Assembly (NCBI GenBank): GCA_000752215.1
Contig: CCFG01000010.1
Location: 271,075 to 335,074 of the forward strand
Length of the DNA: 64,000 nt
DNA from: a bacterium MS4
GTDB lineage: Bacteria > Bacillota > Clostridia > Oscillospirales > Acutalibacteraceae
Direction of reading: 5' to 3'
Shown: positions 25,563-32,871 of the stretch, in pieces
Numbering within the stretch: position 1 is the first letter of the stretch
Layout: every line of letters starts with the position of its first letter
Notes under the pieces: model-generated
Told to the model about the DNA's origin: nothing
Databases searched by the model: none
The model's input: the letters and a program-made list of their open reading frames with translations, nothing else
Position numbers and translations under genes: made by a program

Positions 25563-25658
25563 ATGTTTTCATTGGTCGCCGTCGTAGCGGCAGTCGCTGT
25601 GCTGGCAGTAATCGCCGGATTCATTGCGTACGCGGTCCACAGAGACCATCAAGAATAA
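25563..25658 (+). CDS. Small single-pass membrane peptide (31 aa)
   Basis: The frame starts MFSLVAVVAAVAVLAVIAGF, an uninterrupted hydrophobic helix, and ends in a polar HRDHQE tail. The ATG follows GGGAGGTAATTCC. Composition, site and position 36 bases after the previous gene support a real peptide. Function unknown. Confidence 0.6.
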   Translation: MFSLVAVVAAVAVLAVIAGFIAYAVHRDHQE

Positions 25659-25803
25659 AATAAGACATCGATTTATTGATTTTATTCTTGAAAATCATTA
25701 ATTATTATGCTATAATATAATTAAAATTGGGCTTTTATACAAAGGGGGAATAGGTTTGTGCACGGACCTATGATACAATAATTAGCTCAATTCACATTGG
25801 CGA

Positions 25804-25842
25804 CCCTCTCAGCTGCCTTTTGGCGGTTGGGAGGGCTTTTTT
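25804..25842 (+). terminator. Terminator or attenuator ahead of the amidase gene
   Basis: CCCTCTCAGCTGCC pairs with GGCGGTTGGGAGGG, with wobbles, followed by CTTTTTTC. It lies 146 bases after the 31-residue gene and 100 bases before the next start, so it may end the former transcript or act as an attenuator of the latter. Confidence 0.75.
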
Positions 25843-25940
25843 CACACCTTGCCTGCCCCGGCCATATTTATGGAGAAGACATTTAACCATGATGCATCCT
25901 GCCCGTCAGGGCAAATTTTGCAGAGGGGGAGTATGGAAAG

Positions 25941-26930
25941 ATGTGTACGGCTATTACATTACAGTCTCAACAGATGGAAAACTTTTTTGGACGTACGATG
26001 GATTTTTCTTATGATATTGAACCGAAGCTTTATGTTATGCCCCAGAATTATTTGTGGGGCAATGTCCTCAACGGAAATCACTTTTATAACCGCTACAGCT
26101 TTATGGGAATCGGCCAGGAAACGGACGGAATGCTTGGGTTTTTCGACGGCGTGAATGAAAAGGGGTTTGCGGCAGCCGCGTTGTATTTCGCCGGTTATGC
26201 GCAGTTCGACTCGCAAATAAAAGAGGGTGGAAAAGAGCCTGTCGCGTCCCTGGACTTTCTGCATTATATGTTAGGAAGATGCGGGTCCGTGGAGGACTTG
26301 AAAAGGCTGATCCCTCATATCTCCCTTATTGGACTGCAGGACCCCGTAACACGGACTGTCGCGCCGCTTCATTGGATTGCCACAGATAAAGGCGGGCAAT
26401 GCGCCGTGGTTGAACAGACCGAAAGGGGTCTGGAAATATTCTCAAATCCGATCGGGATTATGGCCAACAGTCCTGACTTTTCATGGCATATGACAAACCT
26501 GAGAAATTATGCAGAGGTATCTCCAAAACAGGCCGAGGAAGCTTACTGGGGGAAAATCCAGCTAAAACCGTTTGGGCAGGCAGCGGGAACCATGCTGCTT
26601 CCGGGTGGGTATACTTCTCCGGAGCGATTTGTGAGAGCCGCATACCTGAAGACTCATGTGCAGACGCCCCAGGACAGAACGGAAGCGGCCATAACATGCT
26701 TTCACATTATGGAAAGCGTCACAATTCCAAAAGGTGCTGTGACGACGAGCCGCGACACTTACGATTACACCAAATATATCGCGTTTATGAATACAAATAC
26801 CTGCGAATATTTTTTCAGAACGTATCGCAATCCCCAGATTGCGACGGCCTGCCTTTGGGATTACCAATACAGCACCCAGCCGATCTGCATAGGGAATCTG
26901 CTCCGACCGGTTGCGTTCGATAAGGTCTGA
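25941..26930 (+). CDS. Choloylglycine hydrolase/penicillin V acylase family Ntn amidase
   Basis: The 329-residue protein begins MCTAITLQS, so removal of Met exposes the nucleophile Cys2; R18 and D21 (FGRTMDF) and the NSP segment near residue 173 are the other family positions. The family cleaves C-N bonds in conjugated bile salts, penicillin V or acyl-homoserine lactones. Bile-salt specificity cannot be read from sequence. There is no signal peptide, so it should act in the cytosol. Its AGATG start is preceded by only a weak GGGGGAG site. Confidence 0.9.
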   Translation: MCTAITLQSQQMENFFGRTMDFSYDIEPKLYVMPQNYLWGNVLNGNHFYNRYSFMGIGQETDGMLGFFDGVNEKGFAAAALYFAGYAQFDSQIKEGGKEPVASLDFLHYMLGRCGSVEDLKRLIPHISLIGLQDPVTRTVAPLHWIATDKGGQCAVVEQTERGLEIFSNPIGIMANSPDFSWHMTNLRNYAEVSPKQAEEAYWGKIQLKPFGQAAGTMLLPGGYTSPERFVRAAYLKTHVQTPQDRTEAAITCFHIMESVTIPKGAVTTSRDTYDYTKYIAFMNTNTCEYFFRTYRNPQIATACLWDYQYSTQPICIGNLLRPVAFDKV

Positions 26931-26936
26931 TTTAAT

Positions 26937-26973
26937 AAAAAATCCTCCGATTGTCCGCGAGGACAACGGAGGA
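26937..26973 (-). terminator. Terminator of the AraC-family gene
   Basis: ATCCTCCG and TTGTCC pair with GGACAA and CGGAGGAT around a GCGA loop with one offset base. The minus strand continues TTTTTTATTAAATC. Confidence 0.8.
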
Positions 26974-27013
26974 TAAAAATCACGGAATATTGAGTACAGC
27001 AAAGGACTGCTTT

Positions 27014-27901
27014 TTATTTTTTTACCACGGGGATATAGATATCGCAGACTTTTCCGGATTCGGACATGCAGCGGTCGTCGTACCGTTCGAAATCCGCACA
27101 TTCCGGCGCGTATTCGTATCCGGATTTCGGGAACCACTCATTGAAAATATACTGCCATACTCCCTGAATGGTGGATACAAAGCTTGAGGCGTCACAGGGA
27201 GGCGTCGAAAAGACGGCATAGGTTGCACACGGCAGTTCGCAGGTATGGTAGCCTTTTGGAATGACCGTGCCTTCCTTCGGCTCTACGCCGATCACATATT
27301 CAAATTCTCCGCTTTCCGGGTTTGCCGGGAAGCATGCGCCGTATTCGTCATGCTGTTTGACAAAGCTTTCGGAGTGAAGCTTTTCCATCCTTCCGTCACT
27401 CATATAGTCGCTCCAGAAGGCTGGGATCGCTTTGCTGTTTTCGCCGTCAGTGGAGGTCGTTTTCAGGGCGAAGCCCGCGAGTTTGACGGCGGGCAGGGAA
27501 ACAAATTTCGGTTCCAGAAGAATTCCTCCAATCAGATATTTATTCATACAGAGAAGACTGGGAAGCGCCGGCCGGCTGCAGTGGGCGTGCAGCCGGTAAA
27601 TTTCCGGGGAACATCCGAAATAGCGGCGGAAGGCTTTACTGAAGCCCGAATGCGTTTCAAATCCGTATTTCAGAGCGATGTCGAGGATTCGCTGACCGGA
27701 ACTGAGCTCATGCGCGGCAAAAGCGAGACGACGGTTTCTCACATAGCCCATTACCGGATATCCGGTACCCCACTGGAAGATCCGGCAGAAATACCATGTG
27801 GAAAAACCGGCATGCGCCGCCAGAAGCTCCGTGCCGAGATCATCCGTAATATGTCCGTCGACGTATTCCAGAATGTCCTGCAGTATTTCTGTAGTATCCA
27901 T
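27014..27901 (-). CDS. AraC-family regulator with GyrI-like effector domain
   Basis: The 295-residue protein has an N-terminal AraC double helix-turn-helix (residues ~5-105, GFSTWYFCRIFQ...GFETHSGFSKAFRRYFGCSPEIYR) and a C-terminal GyrI/BmrR-type small-molecule domain (~125-295, ending in YIPVVKK). Rob- and BmrR-like proteins of this design sense hydrophobic or cationic drugs and activate efflux or detoxification genes. No efflux pump is adjacent, so the targets are unknown. It is monocistronic. Confidence 0.92.
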   Translation of the reverse strand: MDTTEILQDILEYVDGHITDDLGTELLAAHAGFSTWYFCRIFQWGTGYPVMGYVRNRRLAFAAHELSSGQRILDIALKYGFETHSGFSKAFRRYFGCSPEIYRLHAHCSRPALPSLLCMNKYLIGGILLEPKFVSLPAVKLAGFALKTTSTDGENSKAIPAFWSDYMSDGRMEKLHSESFVKQHDEYGACFPANPESGEFEYVIGVEPKEGTVIPKGYHTCELPCATYAVFSTPPCDASSFVSTIQGVWQYIFNEWFPKSGYEYAPECADFERYDDRCMSESGKVCDIYIPVVKK

Positions 27902-28309
27902 CAGCGTTCCCCCTAACCGTACGGTAAATCCAGTATAGCATAGTTTAAAAAAGATGCTGTTCCAAAATTGCGTAATTCAGAATAGAAAACTGTTTTTGCG
28001 CTTATTTATGTATTATGATTACAGCAACTCCAATTCGGTTTGCGATACAAAACACATTCCTTGTTGCAGAATTAACTGGAAATGTTGTAATAATGACGGC
28101 TAAAAAGGAGTTGAACACGATCCGTTGATAGATTATAATAAAATCAAAGATCATGATGCCTGCTTTCATCGGGCGGCAGTCCGTGCAGTGTGCCGTAAGC
28201 GCAGGATTGGCTATAGCCGCCAGTACGATTGGACAGATGGAAAAGCAGGGGAAAGTTTTCTCATCGATAGACGGGACCCGTATGAATATCAAGACAGGGA
28301 GGAAACAGC
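27902..28309 (+). promoter_or_regulatory. Intergenic region with a sigma-A promoter
   Basis: TTGAAC (28111-28116) and TATAAT (28134-28139) are separated by 17 bases and point toward the membrane protein gene, giving a leader of ~165 bases. Frames inside the leader overlap the promoter or lack a site, so no gene is called here. Confidence 0.6.
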
Positions 28310-28810
28310 TTGGGAGGATTGGGATTTTCTTATATCGGATTGATTTTTTTATGCTGTCTGTTTATTCCCAATATTTTCTATGGGTTAAATCTGCCGGTGG
28401 ATTTTAAGGAAATAAAGGAAAACAAAATACTGCTGGTTTTTGAGAGAGCCGGCCAGGTCCTGACTACCACGCTGGTATTGATTTTTGATGACCTCAATAT
28501 ACGGAAAATCGATTTTTGGACGATATGGTTAGGTGCCGCCGGTTTTCTCATGATTTTATATCTGGTGTGCTGGGGAAGGTATTTTACCGGTAAGCATGTA
28601 TCCGTGGATTTTTACAGGCCTTTTTGGGGAATCCCGTTGCCGCTGGCTGTTTTGCCGGTGGCTGCGGTGTTCTTTTTGTCCGTTTATGCGCGGACGGTCT
28701 GGCTGGGCGCTGCCGCTATTGTTCTGGGTATCGGTCATATCGGGATTACGGCACAGAACTGGAACGTCCTAAAAAAACAGAAGTACCGGAATACGGGCCC
28801 TTTTCGTTAA
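28310..28810 (+). CDS. Integral membrane protein, unknown function (166 aa)
   Basis: The frame opens with TTG, placed seven bases after GGGAGG, and reads LGGLGFSYIGLIFLCCLFIPN. Five hydrophobic segments follow, with the sequence ENKILLVFERAGQVLTT between the first two. I recall similar proteins annotated only as hypothetical membrane proteins. There is no catalytic motif. Confidence 0.72.
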   Translation: MGGLGFSYIGLIFLCCLFIPNIFYGLNLPVDFKEIKENKILLVFERAGQVLTTTLVLIFDDLNIRKIDFWTIWLGAAGFLMILYLVCWGRYFTGKHVSVDFYRPFWGIPLPLAVLPVAAVFFLSVYARTVWLGAAAIVLGIGHIGITAQNWNVLKKQKYRNTGPFR

Positions 28811-28859
28811 GTGGCGGCCGGATATATTCAAATAATTGGATAAGAGAAGTCATAAATTT

Positions 28860-28909
28860 CTCCGGGCAAAGGCGGCATTCAATGGCAGAATGCCCGATTT
28901 TGCCCGGAG
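28860..28909 (+). promoter_or_regulatory. Two-tier leader hairpin ahead of the FakA-like gene
   Basis: The outer stem CTCCGGGCAAA/TTTGCCCGGAG (11 perfect pairs) encloses an inner stem GGCATTC/GAATGCC (7 pairs). It ends 27 bases before the AGGAGG site of the next gene and has no T-run. Confidence 0.5.
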
Positions 28910-28945
28910 GAAGACCGAACAGTATCCTATCAAGGAGGGTCATAC

Positions 28946-29203
28946 ATGGAAAAAATAGAATTTGTTTTTGACACGCAAATGCTGGTGGAAGGGGAGGGAA
29001 TCCCCGCCGATGAGATCAGAGAGCATCTGGAACAAACGCCGCCCGGTGACAGCCTGTTGGTCGTCGGTGATGAGGAACTGCTCCGGATACACTTCCACAC
29101 GAATGAACCGTGGGAGGTAATGAAATACCTTTCACAGTTCGGCACGATTTATGATGTGGTTATTGAAAATATGCAGAAGCAGAGCGAAGTTTTCGGAAAG
29201 TAA
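28946..29203 (+). CDS. Orphan FakA (YloV) middle-domain protein
   Basis: The 85-residue protein matches only the central domain of the fatty-acid kinase FakA: EIREHLEQTPPGDSLLVVGDEELLRIHFHTNEP and GTIYDVVIENMQKQ. The DhaL kinase domain and the C-terminal domain are absent, and the frame is intact with its own AGGAGGG site, so it is not simply a broken fakA. It may be a scaffold or a regulator; its function is unknown. The stop is 12 bases from the epimerase start, so the two are one operon. Confidence 0.72.
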   Translation: MEKIEFVFDTQMLVEGEGIPADEIREHLEQTPPGDSLLVVGDEELLRIHFHTNEPWEVMKYLSQFGTIYDVVIENMQKQSEVFGK

Positions 29204-29215
29204 CGAAGGTGCATT

Positions 29216-30283
29216 ATGATCATCAAAACAATTGAAGCAAAAAAGGTAAATCTGGAATTGCTGCATCCGGTCGTTGTGGCGATTGGTTCCATCCATAGTT
29301 GCGAGACGGTTGTTGTTAAGGTGGAAACGGAGGAAGGAATTGTCGGATATGGGGAAGGCATCGGCGTTACCTTCGTAACCGGAGAAACCGTCGACACCAT
29401 CCTGAGCGCAGTCGGAGTTCTGAAAAATGAGCTGATAGGACTGGATCCGTTTGCAATCGACCATATCCATAGTGTGATGGACAGGACGCTTATCCATAAC
29501 GCGTCCGCGAAAGCGGCGATCGATATTGCGCTTTACGATATCATGGGCAAGCACGCGAAAATGCCTTTGTACCGCCTGCTCGGAGGAATCGCGGACCAAA
29601 TGGAAACCGATCTGACGGTTATGATCGGCACACCGGAGGAGATGACGGAAGAGGCCCTTCAAATCGTCGGAAGAGGGTTTCACCACATCAAAATAAAGGC
29701 GGGGCTTCATTCGGAAGAGGATGTGGAGGCGGTGCGCCGGATCAGGGAAGCGGTGGGGCCGCACATCCATCTGAAAATTGATGCCAATCAGGGCTGGTCC
29801 GCCGGGGATTCCATCCGGATCATCCAAAAAATGGCGGAGCTGGGCGTGGAAGCGGTGGAACAGCCGGTTCCCGCATGGGATATTGACGGACTTGCCTATA
29901 TCCGCTCCAAATCGCCGATTCCCATCATGGCGGATGAGAGCTGCTTTTCTCCTCAGGACGCCGCAAAACTGGTCAAAAAGGATGCGGTGGATATCATCAA
30001 TATTAAACTCATGAAGTGCGGGGGCCTGTATAGAGCCTTACAGATTAACACCATAGCAGAGACAAACGGAGTCCGGTGTATGCTTGGCTGTATGATGGAA
30101 AGCCGGATCAGCATATCGGCGGGCGCGGCTCTTGTCGCCTCCAGACCTAATTTTATTTATGGAGACCTTGACAGCTTTTTCTATTTCAAAGAAAGTCCGG
30201 AAATTCGCGGCGGGTTCACCTGCACCGGCCCCCGGCTTCAATTATCCGAGGAGTATGGGTTGGGTATCAAAGTGGATTTTTAA
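29216..30283 (+). CDS. Enolase-superfamily dipeptide epimerase/cycloisomerase-like enzyme
   Basis: The 355-residue protein has the muconate-lactonizing subgroup active site: lysines in HIKIKAG, metal ligands D (KIDANQGW), E (VEQP) and D (ADES), and the second lysine in NIKLMKCGG. This set is typical of L-Ala-D/L-Glu and other dipeptide epimerases, where opposite lysines move a proton. The GCMMESRIS segment supports an epimerase. The dipeptide cannot be predicted. AAGG precedes the ATG. Confidence 0.88.
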   Translation: MIIKTIEAKKVNLELLHPVVVAIGSIHSCETVVVKVETEEGIVGYGEGIGVTFVTGETVDTILSAVGVLKNELIGLDPFAIDHIHSVMDRTLIHNASAKAAIDIALYDIMGKHAKMPLYRLLGGIADQMETDLTVMIGTPEEMTEEALQIVGRGFHHIKIKAGLHSEEDVEAVRRIREAVGPHIHLKIDANQGWSAGDSIRIIQKMAELGVEAVEQPVPAWDIDGLAYIRSKSPIPIMADESCFSPQDAAKLVKKDAVDIINIKLMKCGGLYRALQINTIAETNGVRCMLGCMMESRISISAGAALVASRPNFIYGDLDSFFYFKESPEIRGGFTCTGPRLQLSEEYGLGIKVDF

Positions 30284-30917
30284 CGGATCATACCCGTCAA
30301 TCCACACGGTCACGGACAAGGTTTATTTATGATGGAAAACAAAAGCGCCGTAAGGCGGTCCTGCATAAGACAGTATGAAACCTTGAACTGTTTATGGACA
30401 CTGCCAAGTAAAATGTGTAAAACAAGTGTATCGTTCACAATGGGCGATATACTTGTTTTTTGTTTTTTCTGTCCTAATAAGTGAACCAGTAAAATGCATG
30501 AGGAATTAGCCGCCATACGGGAAGGCATGGCAGAAGTGAACAGTCAAATCAGAGTGCCTTTATCCGCAAGTTGGCCCTTGATGGATATGCTGTAAATGTT
30601 GGGCTCGCGCCTGTAAAAGAACTTATCTCCTTGCTACGGCGCTGTGTAATCTTTCCCCAATTGCCAGATATGCACAGGTTCATAATGCTTATCAACCTGA
30701 AATTGAGGAGCTGCAAACAGGCTACGCCGAACTATGGAAACGGTATTCAAGGCTCTTGGAACACTTTGCAAAACTGGTTGCACTTTAGGACTTCTTTCCA
30801 AGTTGGTCCAAAGTCAAACAAGGAATGAGCGACAGTAAAATGACGCAACATAGCCGCGTTTTAGGAGGCTCGAAAGGCTCATAAATAACAACGTAAAAAT
30901 ATAATTTAGTTCCCTTC
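30284..30917. other. Intergenic region with gene debris and a terminator
   Basis: A 12-bp stem at 30422-30456 (ACAAGTGTATCG with CGATATACTTGT) is followed by TTTTTGTTTTTT, a strong terminator on the plus strand. After it, readable fragments such as HEELAAIREGMAEVNSQIR (near 30497) and YQPEIEELQTGYAELWKRYSRLLEHF (near 30690) lie in different frames, so they are remnants of a lost gene. A 12-base motif CCAAGTTGGTCC at 30798 recurs at 32467. Confidence 0.55.
30421..30468 (+). terminator. Strong intrinsic terminator
   Basis: 12 paired bases with one wobble, followed by TTTTTGTTTTTT. It lies 140 bases after the epimerase gene. Confidence 0.8.
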
Positions 30918-30968
30918 TTGACAAGTGATCGATTGTTCACTATAATAATAGTGAACAATCGATCACTT
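30918..30968. promoter_or_regulatory. Consensus sigma-A promoter covered by a perfect 46-bp palindrome
   Basis: TTGACA (30918-30923) and TATAAT (30941-30946) are separated by 17 bases. A perfect inverted repeat with 21-base arms (30923-30943 and 30948-30968, centre AATA) runs from the end of the -35 box through the -10 box. A TetR dimer bound here would block RNA polymerase. Confidence 0.9.
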
Positions 30969-30989
30969 CATTTATTGATGGAGGTTATT

Positions 30990-31625
30990 ATGCCAAAAAA
31001 CGAAACACGGGATACAAAGGGAGTTATTTTGACAGTTGCACTAAAATTGTTTTCTGAAAGAGGTTATGATGGGGTTGGTATCCGTGACATATCAAAAGAA
31101 ATCGGAATACGGGAGAGCGCCCTTTACAAACATTATAGCGGAAAGCAAGACATTTTTGACTCAATTCTCAAAGACATAGAGCGTCGTTATCAAGAGAAAG
31201 TTTCTACTTTTATTCCCCCTAAAAGCATGGTCAATATTCTTTCAGGTGAACGTGATGTAAGAGAGGAATTATTCCGTATTAGCGTTACAATGTTTCAGTT
31301 CTATCTCAAAACAGAGTATGGTTCGCAACTGCGTAGAATGTTGACAATGGAACAGTATAGAACTTCGGAGGCAAGCAAGTTTTTTAGGGAATTGATAATA
31401 GACAAGGGCTTAGATTATATATCAGGCGTGTTTACTAATTTAATAAATGATGGAGTTTATGTTGATGCTGACCCAATGGTAATGGCCTTGCAGTTTTATT
31501 CACCTTTGTATTTGCTGTTATCCAAATACGACAATCAGCCCGAAAAATATGAAGAAGCTTTATCTTTTTTAGAAAGACATATTACGATGTTCAATAAAAC
31601 CTATTTAAGGAGCGATAAACAATGA
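30990..31625 (+). CDS. TetR-family transcriptional repressor
   Basis: The 211-residue protein has an N-terminal TetR helix-turn-helix (residues ~8-55, AVALKLFSERGYDGVGIRDISKEIGIRESALYKHY-type) and an all-helical ligand domain. ATG 30990 follows GGAGG; the longer frame starts inside the operator. It is the first gene of a three-gene operon and very likely represses its own promoter through the palindrome just upstream. Its stop overlaps the next start (ATGA). The inducer is unknown. Confidence 0.92.
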   Translation: MPKNETRDTKGVILTVALKLFSERGYDGVGIRDISKEIGIRESALYKHYSGKQDIFDSILKDIERRYQEKVSTFIPPKSMVNILSGERDVREELFRISVTMFQFYLKTEYGSQLRRMLTMEQYRTSEASKFFRELIIDKGLDYISGVFTNLINDGVYVDADPMVMALQFYSPLYLLLSKYDNQPEKYEEALSFLERHITMFNKTYLRSDKQ

Positions 31626-31990
31626 AAGGAATGGGGGTATTGGCAGCGGAGTGGTTTATAACTGGCCTGATTGTTTATGCAGGATTATCCGGCAAACAAA
31701 TATTATTCATCAATGGGCCGAGATCGGCTGTTATTGCTTTGGGCGCAATCGGATTTGCAATGTGCATGATTATGCCGACAATCGGCAAATTTATCAGCAA
31801 TGCACCTGCTCACCCGCTCACCATCATGGGGTACATCTTTGGAACAATCGCATTACTTACAACAGCAGCACAAATATTCAAATGGAAAATCCCTATCCTT
31901 TATGACCCCCAAATTGCACTTTTTGTAGTTGCTGGCTGCATTGTCATAAAGTCGATTATTGGTAGATTTGCACCGTTGATAGTAAAATAA
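31622..31990 (+). CDS. Small membrane protein with four helices
   Basis: The 122-residue protein has four hydrophobic segments and few charged residues, and begins MKGMGVLAAEWFITGLIVYAG. No family motif is visible. It is translationally coupled to the TetR gene and followed after 22 bases by a flavodoxin gene, so it may cooperate with a flavin-linked activity at the membrane. Confidence 0.75.
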   Translation: MKGMGVLAAEWFITGLIVYAGLSGKQILFINGPRSAVIALGAIGFAMCMIMPTIGKFISNAPAHPLTIMGYIFGTIALLTTAAQIFKWKIPILYDPQIALFVVAGCIVIKSIIGRFAPLIVK

Positions 31991-32012
31991 ATAGCTGAAA
32001 AGAGGACGTTTT

Positions 32013-32429
32013 ATGAATATTGAAGTGCGTTATTATTCAAAATCAGGTAATACAAAGAAAATTGCAAATGCTATTGCTAAACAAGTAGGGGTATCCGCAA
32101 AGTCAATCCATGAGCCAATACAAGGTGAAATCGATGTATTATTTTTAGGAACAGGCATATATGCTTTTGACATTGACCCGGAACTAAAGGAATATATCTC
32201 GAACCTAAATCCGGCGAATATCAAAATGGTTGTAGTATTCAGCACAGCGGCTATTGTTAAGTCTGCCTATGAAAAGGCTAAAAAGTGTCTTCAAGATCAG
32301 GGACTTACCGTTTCAAATGCAGAATATCATTGTCCCGGCCACTATATGATTTTGCGTAAGGGACGTCCAAATGCTGATGATCTAAAAAACGCCGAGCAGT
32401 TTGCAAAATCATTAATCAACAGTTTATGA
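32013..32429 (+). CDS. Flavodoxin-family protein
   Basis: The 138-residue protein has the FMN-phosphate loop YYSKSGNTKKIANAI at the N terminus and VLFLGTGIYAFDIDPELKEYI in the second flavin loop. It is shorter than NAD(P)H oxidoreductases and likely an electron carrier or a flavodoxin-like sensor. It closes the TetR operon and is followed by a hairpin at 32457-32485. Confidence 0.88.
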   Translation: MNIEVRYYSKSGNTKKIANAIAKQVGVSAKSIHEPIQGEIDVLFLGTGIYAFDIDPELKEYISNLNPANIKMVVVFSTAAIVKSAYEKAKKCLQDQGLTVSNAEYHCPGHYMILRKGRPNADDLKNAEQFAKSLINSL

Positions 32430-32456
32430 AACGATTAGCTTGGGAGCGATAACCAT

Positions 32457-32485
32457 AAACTTCGGGCCAAGTTGGTCCGAAGTTT
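32457..32485 (+). terminator. Hairpin ending the TetR operon
   Basis: AAACTTCGGGCCAA pairs with TTGGTCCGAAGTTT (one wobble) and is followed by ATTTAT. The centre contains the repeated motif CCAAGTTGGTCC. Confidence 0.65.
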
Positions 32486-32544
32486 ATTTATAACAAAATA
32501 TTGAAAACATACCCACCGCTTACAACCAGTGCGTCCATTTTTAT

Positions 32545-32619
32545 ATGACACAGGGTGTTTCTTACTGTGCAGATTGCGGGGCAAAGCTTTACTATTGCAC
32601 CAATAATACAGCAAGGTAA
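32545..32619 (+). pseudogene. Relic of a serine recombinase zinc-ribbon
   Basis: The reading frame gives GVSYCADCGAKLYYCTNNTA, the zinc beta-ribbon seen in large serine recombinases of conjugative transposons, then a stop. Nothing of the catalytic or recombinase domains remains next to it. Confidence 0.6.
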
Positions 32620-32871
32620 ATAAGCTCAACGGGAAGGCGGACTCGCCGCCGAAATACCTGTCACGTTTTGTCGCTTTACGCATATTAATATTGTATTAAG
32701 ATTTGGCTGTACAAATTGTAGATTGGTTCACAAAGGTTTATAATGATTCTCTATCAATGGGGAATACATATTTTATTAACAATTCCCTGTTCTCACTATT
32801 CTTCACGTTCTTTTCCAGCAAATGAAACTTTTATTCTTACAGAAAGAAGGATTGGCAAACAATTGAGTACC
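32620..32871. other. Intergenic region ahead of the P-type ATPase
   Basis: No further gene is seen. A longer in-frame start for the ATPase at 32743 adds a stretch unlike the family. Confidence 0.4.

Noticed and set aside
28125-28343. 72-codon frame upstream of the membrane protein gene
   Set aside because: It begins inside the predicted TTGAAC-17-TATAAT promoter, so it cannot be translated from that transcript.
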